Origin: an uncultured Oscillospiraceae bacterium | GTDB taxonomy: Bacteria; Bacillota; Clostridia; Oscillospirales; Acutalibacteraceae | DNA length: 7,229 nucleotides | Assembly: GCA_900552985.1 (NCBI GenBank) | Contig: USBP01000063.1 | Coordinates: 1-7,229 of the forward strand | Direction of reading: 5' to 3' | In this document: positions 1 through 5,409 of the stretch, in pieces | How positions within the stretch are numbered: position 1 is the stretch's first letter | How the letters are laid out: the number at the start of each line of letters is the position of its first letter | Translations under genes and position numbers: made by a program | Notes under the pieces: model-generated | Told to the model about the DNA's origin: nothing | The model's database searches: none | What the model saw: the letters and a program-made list of their open reading frames with translations, nothing else

Positions 1-2
1 TG

Positions 3-65
3 GGGACGCTCAAGAGTAAAAGCGCACTGATGATCTTCGATAGGCACGCGAATCTGAAGTATAGA
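3..65 (+). pseudogene. tnpA: IS200/IS605-type transposase TnpA fragment (partial, broken)
   Basis: The frame entering at base 3 reads GTLKSKSALMIFDRHANLKYR. This resembles the segment of IS200/IS605-family Y1 transposases just upstream of the FW-x-RGYYV region (family pattern roughly LK-x-KS-L-MIF-RH-NLKY). The resemblance stops at about base 65: the frame then runs through the adjacent hairpin into unrelated residues and stops at 150-152. The expected FW/YY region and the catalytic tyrosine helix are absent, so this is a remnant and not a working gene. Its 5' part, if present, lies outside the window. Assignment rests on remembered family motifs over only about 20 residues, so it is moderate. 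Confidence 0.55.
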
Positions 66-78
66 TTGGGGTCTGAGC

Positions 79-102
79 AAACCACTAGTTTACTAGTGGT
101 TT
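79..102. repeat. Perfect 10-bp inverted repeat (IS-end hairpin or weak terminator)
   Basis: AAACCACTAG (79-88) and CTAGTGGTTT (93-102) are perfectly complementary with a TTTA loop, and TGATTT follows. It lies 13 nt after the transposase-like fragment. IS200/IS605 elements carry subterminal hairpins recognised by TnpA, so an element-end hairpin is plausible. The T-rich downstream side would also allow a weak plus-strand terminator. The sequence does not decide between these. Confidence 0.6.
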
Positions 103-212
103 TGATTTGCCTGCGCCTGCTTGAGCGGCGGCGTGCGGCAATAGGATTTTAAGAGATATACATAGATTTATGATTTAAAAATGGTTAAAAAAGAAAAAAA
201 TTAAAATAAAGG

Positions 213-241
213 TTGACAAACAAAATATAAAAATATATTAT
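213..241 (+). promoter_or_regulatory. Sigma-A type promoter for the lipoprotein/ABC/Lgt operon
   Basis: TTGACA (213-218) and TATTAT (236-241) are separated by 17 bp in a very AT-rich context. A perfect -35 box and five of six -10 matches make this the best promoter candidate before the gene at 512. Predicted transcription start is about 248, which would give a leader of roughly 260 nt. Random AT-rich DNA can produce such matches, but consensus -35, spacing and position all agree. Confidence 0.6.
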
Positions 242-247
242 GTAAAT

Positions 248-511
248 AGTTATAAAACGATAATTTATATCATTGATTTGATAGAAAGGGGTGAGTCCCA
301 TGTTTTCAGCAGGCGCTTGGGCACGGTTCATTGAAGGACATGTATGTTTATTCTATGAAGAATAGTGCCTTGTCTATGTTGATCAACGAGAAGGAAGGGG
401 GGTGAAAAATAAAGTGAGATGAGTGCTTAGCGATAGAAAGTTGGTTACGCTGATATGTATTTACATCAAAATGAAATTGTCATTCAATGATATTGTAAAG
501 GAGAAAAGCAA
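248..511 (+). other. Long untranslated leader with two strong SD-like sites
   Basis: This stretch between the predicted transcription start and the first large gene has no long ORF on either strand. It carries two purine-rich ribosome-binding-like motifs: AAAGGGGTG at 285-293, which serves the short ORF at 300, and AAGGAAGGGGGGTG at 391-404, which precedes only trivial ORFs. A 30-codon GTG-started frame (423-515) overlaps the next gene's start as ATGA but has no convincing ribosome site. No riboswitch, T-box or strong terminator hairpin is visible by eye. It may be a regulatory leader or the debris of a decayed gene. Confidence 0.35.
300..365 (+). CDS. Small ORF, 21 aa, possible leader peptide
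   Basis: ATG at 300 follows the ribosome binding site AAAGGGGTG (285-293) at a 6-nt spacing, and the frame ends at TAG 363-365. The peptide begins MFSAGAWARF and ends in an acidic LFYEE tail. It has no signal peptide, no double-glycine leader and no family I recognise. It would be translated early on the transcript from the promoter at 213-241. It could be a regulatory leader peptide, a small effector peptide, or the front of a gene truncated by the TAG stop, since the same frame continues open to 420. The strong ribosome site is the only real support. Confidence 0.3.
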   Translation: MFSAGAWARFIEGHVCLFYEE

Positions 512-1117
512 ATGATAGGAAAAAGTGGTTCCGCAAAACATATCTTAATTTCTTCTCTGTCTATAATTTTAGTGATTGTAATGTGCTTTGCAGGAATAGG
601 CTGCGGCAATGAATACGGAGATCTGTATAATAAGTATCCCTCCCCCAATCCAAATGCTTATACCAATGATACGGATTCTGTTCCTGTCACTGGTGGCGGT
701 TCATTGAAGGCTTTCGTCGAACGGCAGAAAGAGGGCAAGTTATCGGGAGATACGCTTTCTGTACGATATTTTTTGCGAAATACCTATACCGGAAATAAAA
801 GTGTTGAAGAAATTAGAGCTACTTGGAATATCAGTGCTCAATTTAGACGGAAGACCGATTCCTCTTTTACAGCGTCAATTGGGGTTGGAACTGATATTGT
901 GCAATTTGGTGTAGGAGGAAGTTCTTCTGTAGAATATCAGGATAAAACTGTCACAAAATATTTTAAAAATACCAATGGTGTAAAAGAAGTTTATTATGGG
1001 GCCAGCAACTATACGCTTTATCCGTATACGCAGCTTAACTCGCAATCGCTGACGAATAATGCTTATCTAAAGATAAAGGCGCATGCTACACCATATTCTA
1101 TTACTGCTGCCGTTTAA
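512..1117 (+). CDS. Exported protein or putative lipoprotein of unknown family, 201 aa
   Basis: The protein starts with a clear export signal: Lys4 and Lys9, a hydrophobic core at about residues 11-27, then AGIGC with Cys31 as candidate lipidation site. The -3 residue is Gly28 rather than Leu/Val/Ile, so lipidation is plausible but not certain. Residues 32-60 are rich in Asn, Pro, Asp and Thr, as in a flexible tether. From about 63 the protein looks beta-rich. A Gly/Ser-rich stretch at about 118-142 alternates polar and hydrophobic residues (TASIGVGTDIVQFGVGG), and a Tyr-rich segment YYGASNYTLYPY follows. I recognise no domain. The start has a good ribosome site, AAAGGAG at 497-503, 8 nt upstream. 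It is first in the probable operon and is followed by a large hairpin, which fits higher expression than the genes behind it. It could be the substrate of the downstream transporter and Lgt-like enzyme, a secreted effector, or a surface sensor; none is proved. Confidence 0.8.
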   Translation: MIGKSGSAKHILISSLSIILVIVMCFAGIGCGNEYGDLYNKYPSPNPNAYTNDTDSVPVTGGGSLKAFVERQKEGKLSGDTLSVRYFLRNTYTGNKSVEEIRATWNISAQFRRKTDSSFTASIGVGTDIVQFGVGGSSSVEYQDKTVTKYFKNTNGVKEVYYGASNYTLYPYTQLNSQSLTNNAYLKIKAHATPYSITAAV

Positions 1118-1160
1118 ACAATTTTATGGAAATTCAGGGCGTCTGAGTAACAACAAGACT

Positions 1161-1212
1161 TTAGGACTGTGCCGCCACCACTTTGCTGGGGTGGCGGCAC
1201 ATTAAATCCTAA
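1161..1212 (+). promoter_or_regulatory. Long intercistronic hairpin without a T-tract
   Basis: GTGCCGCCACC (1169-1179) pairs perfectly with GGTGGCGGCAC (1190-1200) around a 10-nt loop, and T1168 can pair with A1201. An outer stem, TTAGGA (1161-1166) with TCCTAA (1207-1212), closes the structure across a small asymmetric internal loop. The core is strikingly GC-rich for this AT-rich region. ATTAAATCC follows instead of a U-run, so it is a poor intrinsic terminator. A partial terminator, processing site or 3'-end stabiliser that raises the first gene's mRNA over the later genes fits best. It ends 7 nt before the ribosome site of the gene at 1231. Confidence 0.65.
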
Positions 1213-1230
1213 TGGAATGGGGGAGCTATC

Positions 1231-2184
1231 ATGAATCAACGCCTCCAAAAAGAGATCGCTATTTTTTTGCTATTGCTTGTTTTTTTATTAAGCGCTTGTG
1301 GGCAAAAAAATGAGCAAGATTTTTTACCAAAAGTGGAATTGGATAGTCATCAAATTTTTTTGTTTAATCCCTTTAGCTATGAATTGGGCATTTACGATCT
1401 GAGTACGATGGAGTGGAGTGCGATTGACGCGCAGGGCGCTTTTTTTCAAGCCTTTGATTGGGGAAATAATTATTCGTATTACGTTGTTGGCGCTCAGGAC
1501 ACGCATGATTTTCATCTGGGAAAAGCAGAAAAAGGGTCTCTAACGTTTTATTATTCGCAGAACAATAAGAAGCAGGCGCTTACCCCGTTTGCAACGGATG
1601 GAAAGCACTTTCTTTATTTGATTGAACAAGTAGACGAGAAAAGGTGCTTAAAGCGCATTGTTATGATTTCTGAAGAAGGAAAAATAACTCCGGTGGCAAA
1701 TCTTGATGGTATGGGTGTAATGGGGGGCGTTCTGATAGATGGTATTCTCTATTTTACCTGTCCCCGTCAAGATTCTGATTTTTATGAAGTATGGCGTCTG
1801 GAACTGTCAGAGGATACAGGACAGCAAAAACCGGTTTTAATCAGAGACGATTATAACACGTTTAGGCTATACCGGTACCGTAATCATCTGTTATATATAG
1901 ATATCGAAAACAGGCTTTTATATGGGGAAGATATCAAAATTCGAATGAGTCACAGTGCTGATTTGGTATGGATAGATGATGAAGTGAATCTGCTTGTGGA
2001 AGAATATGTAAACGGTAATCACAATTTAGAAATTACTTTTACAGACATTTCTAGTGGGAAAATTTTGGGCGCATATGAAAAGGCGATTAATTTTACGCGG
2101 GAGAATTCCAGAATAACGATATATGGCAGTGGATTCATTGAATATCTGGACTTGCCGAAAGGAGCTGCATATGGCGTACATTGA
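1231..2184 (+). CDS. Putative lipoprotein, 317 aa, beta-propeller-like
   Basis: A classic lipoprotein signal peptide opens the protein: a charged start (MNQRLQKE), a Leu/Phe core at about 10-20, and lipobox LSAC with Cys23 followed by Gly24. This predicts membrane anchoring outside the cell. The mature part has repeated short strand patterns such as LFNPFSYELGIYDLST, DGKHFLYLIEQ, IDGILYFTC and RNHLLYIDIENRLLY. These resemble blades of beta-propeller proteins (DUF5050/TolB/WD-like), but no family can be fixed by eye. The start is supported by GGGGGAG (1219-1225) 5 nt upstream. It overlaps the ABC ATPase gene by 14 nt, so it is probably translated together with it. Likely roles are an accessory or substrate-binding lipoprotein of the transporter, or an immunity-type surface protein. 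Several 7-nt A or T runs lie in its 5' half. Confidence 0.8.
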   Translation: MNQRLQKEIAIFLLLLVFLLSACGQKNEQDFLPKVELDSHQIFLFNPFSYELGIYDLSTMEWSAIDAQGAFFQAFDWGNNYSYYVVGAQDTHDFHLGKAEKGSLTFYYSQNNKKQALTPFATDGKHFLYLIEQVDEKRCLKRIVMISEEGKITPVANLDGMGVMGGVLIDGILYFTCPRQDSDFYEVWRLELSEDTGQQKPVLIRDDYNTFRLYRYRNHLLYIDIENRLLYGEDIKIRMSHSADLVWIDDEVNLLVEEYVNGNHNLEITFTDISSGKILGAYEKAINFTRENSRITIYGSGFIEYLDLPKGAAYGVH

Positions 2185-2773
2185 TATAAAAGAGCTTTCA
2201 ATTTCATTTGCTAACAGAAAGATATTGGATTCCATCACCTGTCGATTTTGTAATGGTATTACTGTGCTGCACGGAGATTCTGGAGCCGGGAAAACGACGC
2301 TGCTCCATGTAATTGCAGGGATTTATAAAGATTACACGGGAGAAGTGCATATGCCGCCCGAAAGCAATCTGGCGTATTGCTTCCAGGATGATCTGCTTTT
2401 TGGAAACTTGACCACACAGGAAAACATGCATTTGAAGTATACCGCTTGTAATTTGCCCTATGAGGAGGAGCAAGAGCGGATACATACGGCTCTATCGCAG
2501 TTTGGAATAGAGGCGGTGCTTCCATTCAAGGCAAAGGCGTTGTCCGGCGGGGAGCGGCAACGATTAAAAATGGCAATGCTGGCCCTGACAAATCCGGATA
2601 TTATTTTGCTGGATGAGCCAACAGCGAAGCTGGATGATGAAAATGCCCAAAACATGCTGAACGTAATAGAGCGCGTTTGGAAAAATAAGCTTTTACTCAT
2701 TGTGAGCCATGACCGGTTATCTTTTTCGGCTCCATTTGATGAGCTGTATCTGCAAGGAGGAAAGTTGCGGTGA
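2171..2773 (+). CDS. ABC transporter ATP-binding protein, 200 aa
   Basis: All ABC ATPase motifs are present: Walker A GDSGAGKT (35-42), Q-loop Gln in FQDD (72), signature LSGGE (124-128), Walker B IILLDEP (144-150, catalytic Glu149), D-loop region KLDD and switch His180 in SHD. At 200 residues it is compact, with only the catalytic domain, typical of small exporter or MacB-type ATPases. I chose ATG 2171 because AAAGGAG (2158-2164) lies 6 nt upstream and the ABC fold starts directly with YIDIKELSISF. An ATG at 2123 would add 16 residues with no ribosome site or fold support. It overlaps the upstream lipoprotein gene by 14 nt, and its stop overlaps the permease start (GTGA). It should power the permease encoded next, at the cytoplasmic face of the membrane. 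Confidence 0.95.
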   Translation: MAYIDIKELSISFANRKILDSITCRFCNGITVLHGDSGAGKTTLLHVIAGIYKDYTGEVHMPPESNLAYCFQDDLLFGNLTTQENMHLKYTACNLPYEEEQERIHTALSQFGIEAVLPFKAKALSGGERQRLKMAMLALTNPDIILLDEPTAKLDDENAQNMLNVIERVWKNKLLLIVSHDRLSFSAPFDELYLQGGKLR

Positions 2774-3999
2774 AAAAATCTTCAAACGATGCTTCCTGCG
2801 CTAAGCTGATTCTGAAAAAATCAAGCGGTCAGCTTAAAATATCCATTATGATGTTCGCAATCTCCATCATCATTACAATGATAATTGGCCTTTTATATGC
2901 GCGCCAATATTTTCAGTATGAAAAAGATTTTTTAGAAAATATTTCCGTGAAAACGGTCTGTGTGGATGCAAGCTTTAGTGAGACCTCTGTCCACCCGGTA
3001 ACCTCATCAGATATCAACAGAATCCGTGATGACATTTCAAAGCGTTTCCCTGGCAATGAAATCAGCGTTATCCCGGTTTATACCTGCATGGGCATATCCA
3101 TGAACGGAAAGGCAGTCAACCTATTTGCAATTGAGCAGGAGCAACGCTTTTTTATAGATTTGGAGCAGATGGAAAATGATACAGTCTATTTTACGAAAAA
3201 GCAGCCTGAAACAGTCGCGCTTGAGATAAGTGTTACGGAAGATGTTGGGGATGGCTTTCAATCCAATGAAATGAAGCGGTTGCTTTTTCATACAGCGCCT
3301 GGAGTATCGGAAAAAACGCCAATATTAGCGGCTCAGAACCAATACCTAACCCCGAGCATGAGGGAATTATCAGTTTGTTTTGTGAATATGGAAACATTTC
3401 AAAAAATTGTATCGGTTCTTTTGGGCGAAAGGATTCATTCAATCAATGAAAAGACTGTAAACGGCGAGTTGGTTATGCTTGCAGGGCTATATATTTATGT
3501 TGATGATTTGCGCCTTGTAAGTCCGGTTAGCTCTTTTTTGACAACGCAAAATTACCGTGCCTACGCACCGGCCGATGCATTCGATAATTTTGGAGAAACT
3601 GTTTCAAATACCTTTCTTATCTTTTTATTGTCCGCAGTGATTTTATTGTGTATGACTACAGTGAATATCTTTTTAGCGTTTCGAGCTTTTTATAGAGTTC
3701 AGCAAAAGGATATGGGAATCCTTTTTTATATGGGGTTCAGCGACAAACGGATACGCAGAATCTACTGCAAACCATTGAGAACGATCTTTTTAAAAATGAT
3801 GCTTTTGTGTTCCGTAATTGTGTTAATAGCTGGAATGATTTTGTTTGCGTTTGCGCACTGGGGCGTTTTATTTTCCTTTATTTTGGCTCTGGGCATTTTT
3901 CTGTGCGCCATATATTTTGCTGTTTTAAAATTTATTATTTATAGATATGTGAAACAGGATCTTCTGACATTACTCAGAGAATCAAAAGAATTTGAGTAA
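2770..3999 (+). CDS. FtsX/MacB-like ABC transporter permease, 409 aa
   Basis: The layout is that of type VII (MacB/FtsX/LolC) permeases. One membrane segment lies near the N terminus (about 24-43), then a large extracytoplasmic domain (about 45-278), then three membrane segments (about 280-303, 341-362, 365-391). The stretch DMGILFYMGFSDKRIRRIY (314-332) between TM2 and TM3 matches the FtsX-domain pattern of acidic-x-Gly-Ile-Leu, then a Gly and a basic run. The C terminus (LLTLLRES) is also typical. The start is GTG, supported by AAGGAGG (2754-2760) at 9 nt, and overlaps the ATPase stop by 4 nt, which implies coupling. Type VII transporters do not usually move small solutes across the membrane; they pull on or extrude envelope lipoproteins, peptides or drugs by mechanotransmission. 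Together with the exported proteins encoded upstream, action on a lipoprotein or peptide outside the membrane is a reasonable inference. The substrate is unknown. Confidence 0.9.
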   Translation: MKKSSNDASCAKLILKKSSGQLKISIMMFAISIIITMIIGLLYARQYFQYEKDFLENISVKTVCVDASFSETSVHPVTSSDINRIRDDISKRFPGNEISVIPVYTCMGISMNGKAVNLFAIEQEQRFFIDLEQMENDTVYFTKKQPETVALEISVTEDVGDGFQSNEMKRLLFHTAPGVSEKTPILAAQNQYLTPSMRELSVCFVNMETFQKIVSVLLGERIHSINEKTVNGELVMLAGLYIYVDDLRLVSPVSSFLTTQNYRAYAPADAFDNFGETVSNTFLIFLLSAVILLCMTTVNIFLAFRAFYRVQQKDMGILFYMGFSDKRIRRIYCKPLRTIFLKMMLLCSVIVLIAGMILFAFAHWGVLFSFILALGIFLCAIYFAVLKFIIYRYVKQDLLTLLRESKEFE

Positions 4000-4021
4000 C
4001 CAAGAAAACGCGGGGTGTAAT

Positions 4022-4810
4022 ATGTTTCCATATTTTAAAATATTAGGTTATGAGATCCCTACTTACTTATTGTGTGCGCTTTTTGGAATCATTTGCGCGT
4101 TAACTCTTGCCATGGTGCGGGCAGGCAGTCCACATTTCTATACACACAGAAAGGACGTATTCTATGCGGTGTTGTGCGCATTTATCGGTGCATTAACCGG
4201 TGCAAAAGCGTTTCAGTTGATTGGATATGTGCTTCGGGATGGAGGAAAAGCGGGGTTTTGGACGATGGAACATTGGCGGCAAATGCTCTCCGGCGTTGGG
4301 GTGTTTTATGGCGGCTTAATTGGAGGGGCTTGCGTTGTGTTGCTTTATGTTTATACGAGTAAACTGGATCTATGGGAAATGGCCGATATCTTGATTCCCC
4401 CCGTTTTGCTGTTTCACGTTTTTGGGCGTATTGGATGCTTTTGCGCGGGATGCTGCTATGGAATTGAGGCAAAATGGGGAGTTGCTTTATTTGAGGCCAT
4501 AAATGCACCGGATGGCGTACCACTCATACCGGTTCAGTTATTGGAAGCTTTTTTTAATTTGTTGATTTTAGTGGTGTTTCTTATAAAACGACCAGAGCGG
4601 AGATGTAAAGGCATCTTACTACCATTTTATCTGATCCTTTATGCCATCGGTCGTTTTGTTCTTGAGTTTTATAGAGGCGATGCTGGGCGCGGCGTATTTT
4701 TATTGTCTGTGTCACAGTGGATTTCGCTTTTGGTATTGCCGGTCGGTATGATATTGTTGCATTTGGTAAGGAAAAAGAATCTTCGGCAAACTGGAATGCC
4801 TGTTCTATAA
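4022..4810 (+). CDS. lgt: Lgt-like prolipoprotein diacylglyceryl transferase homologue, 262 aa
   Basis: Lgt moves diacylglycerol from phosphatidylglycerol to the lipobox Cys of preprolipoproteins in the cytoplasmic membrane. This polytopic protein has the family's landmarks: FYGGLIGG (95-102), the signature loop GRIGCFCAGCCYG (135-147), P-x-Q-L-x-E (170-175) and GRFVLEFYRGD (210-220). Aligned by eye with E. coli Lgt, Arg143, Gly154, Arg239 and Glu243 are kept (here Arg136, Gly147, Arg211, Glu215). His103 is Tyr96, Asn146 is Cys139 and Glu151 is Cys145. It therefore belongs to a divergent Lgt clade, and its activity is not assured. ATG 4022 is preferred because GGGGTG (4012-4017) sits 4 nt upstream and the Lgt fold begins at once. 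A TTG at 3992 would add 10 residues but has no ribosome site. It starts 22 nt after the permease stop, is last in the operon and is followed by a terminator. It is probably an accessory paralogue acting on this locus's lipoproteins; whether a housekeeping lgt exists cannot be seen here. Confidence 0.88.
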   Translation: MFPYFKILGYEIPTYLLCALFGIICALTLAMVRAGSPHFYTHRKDVFYAVLCAFIGALTGAKAFQLIGYVLRDGGKAGFWTMEHWRQMLSGVGVFYGGLIGGACVVLLYVYTSKLDLWEMADILIPPVLLFHVFGRIGCFCAGCCYGIEAKWGVALFEAINAPDGVPLIPVQLLEAFFNLLILVVFLIKRPERRCKGILLPFYLILYAIGRFVLEFYRGDAGRGVFLLSVSQWISLLVLPVGMILLHLVRKKNLRQTGMPVL

Positions 4811-4894
4811 AAGTGCTTGCTTTTTTGGCAGTGCCCATGAATAGCGACCAATCTCCTCCATATCCTACCGTCCGAAATCCATTCTGATTCAAGC

Positions 4895-4929
4895 CGCCGG
4901 GAAAAGGCTTTATCTTTCCCGGCGTTTTT
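4895..4929 (+). terminator. Rho-independent terminator of the ABC/Lgt operon
   Basis: CGCCGGGAAA (4895-4904) pairs with TTTCCCGGCG (4915-4924) as a 10-bp stem around a 10-nt loop, followed directly by TTTTT (4925-4929). It lies 84 nt after the lgt-like stop and only 14 nt before the csoR -35 box, so it insulates the copper operon from read-through. Confidence 0.88.
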
Positions 4930-4943
4930 GTGCCAATTTGCGC

Positions 4944-4972
4944 TTGACAAATACCCATGGGGGGTATATAAT
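4944..4972 (+). promoter_or_regulatory. Consensus sigma-A promoter of csoR-copA
   Basis: TTGACA (4944-4949) and TATAAT (4967-4972) are both perfect consensus boxes with a 17-bp spacer. Predicted start is near 4979. Such a strong promoter fits a repressor-controlled operon, and CsoR-type operators cover the spacer and the start region. Confidence 0.93.
4951..4967. promoter_or_regulatory. CsoR-type operator 1 (in the promoter spacer)
   Basis: ATACCCATGGGGGGTAT is a 17-bp inverted repeat (ATACCC/GGGTAT arms) of the G-tract type bound by CsoR-family repressors. It fills the spacer and touches the first base of the -10 box, so a bound tetramer would block RNA polymerase. Copper binding to CsoR releases it. 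Confidence 0.85.
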
Positions 4973-4976
4973 CAAA

Positions 4977-4993
4977 ATACCCTATGGGGGTAT
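4977..4993. promoter_or_regulatory. CsoR-type operator 2 (at the transcription start)
   Basis: ATACCCTATGGGGGTAT repeats the operator-1 pattern with the same ATACCC/GGGTAT arms, centred 26 bp downstream of operator 1. It covers the predicted transcription start and ends 7 nt before the csoR ribosome site. Two sites suggest tight or cooperative repression. Confidence 0.85.
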
Positions 4994-5012
4994 ATGGAAC
5001 GGAGGAATGTGT

Positions 5013-5333
5013 ATGGAGCAGGAGAAAAAAGACGGCTGCGGCAAGCTTTGCCCGCACCAGAAGCACACGCCGCGCAGCGAGCAATCGCAGCGGCTGCTCC
5101 AAAACCGGCTCAACCGGATGATCGGCCAGCTCAATGGCATCAAAAGCATGGTGGAAGGGAACCGCTACTGCGGCGATATCCTGACCCAGGTGGCTGCGGT
5201 GGAGAGTGCACTGCAAAGCTTTGGGTATATTATCTTACAGGATCATCTGGAAACCTGCGTCGTTGAAGAAATCCGGCAGGGCAACACCCGGATTGTTGGC
5301 GAGGCGGTGGAGCTCATCAAAAAGTTAAAGTGA
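5013..5333 (+). CDS. csoR: Copper-sensing transcriptional repressor CsoR, 106 aa
   Basis: CsoR is an all-helical repressor that releases its DNA on binding Cu(I). The family's Cys-His-Cys ligand set is present with canonical spacing: Cys53 in RYCGDIL, His78 in LQDHLETC and Cys82. The NRLNRMIGQLNGIKSMVE helix (31-48) matches the family's helix 1. Length is normal. ATG 5013 is chosen because GGAGG (5001-5005) lies 7 nt upstream; an in-frame ATG at 5007 is too close to it. An N-terminal extension carries extra possible metal ligands (Cys9, Cys13, His15, His18). Two matching operators lie in its own promoter, so autoregulation is expected. copA follows 76 nt downstream. A related family member for another metal or for persulfide is possible, but the copA neighbour and operator type favour copper. 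Confidence 0.95.
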   Translation: MEQEKKDGCGKLCPHQKHTPRSEQSQRLLQNRLNRMIGQLNGIKSMVEGNRYCGDILTQVAAVESALQSFGYIILQDHLETCVVEEIRQGNTRIVGEAVELIKKLK

Positions 5334-5409
5334 GCTTTGCAAAAATCCATAAAATCGTTTGGCAGCGGATTTTCGCAGGTCTCACAAAAAGCGGATCGAG
5401 GTGTGTTTT

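Noticed and set aside
423..515. 30-codon GTG-started frame overlapping the start of the gene at 512 as ATGA
   Set aside because: The overlap looks like translational coupling, but there is no ribosome site at a workable distance and the peptide has no recognisable feature. The gene at 512 has its own good ribosome site.
2123..2170. Upstream ATG giving the ABC ATPase 16 extra residues
   Set aside because: No ribosome site, and it lies deep inside the previous gene. ATG 2171 has AAAGGAG at 6 nt and the ABC fold begins there.
4581..5216. 211-codon minus-strand frame across the end of lgt, the terminator and csoR
   Set aside because: It runs antisense through two well-supported genes, a terminator and a promoter/operator region, and has no recognisable domain.
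5339..5376. Weak stem (AAAATCC/GGATTTT) between csoR and copA
   Set aside because: Only 7 A/T-rich pairs with an 18-nt loop and no T-run. Too weak to call a terminator.
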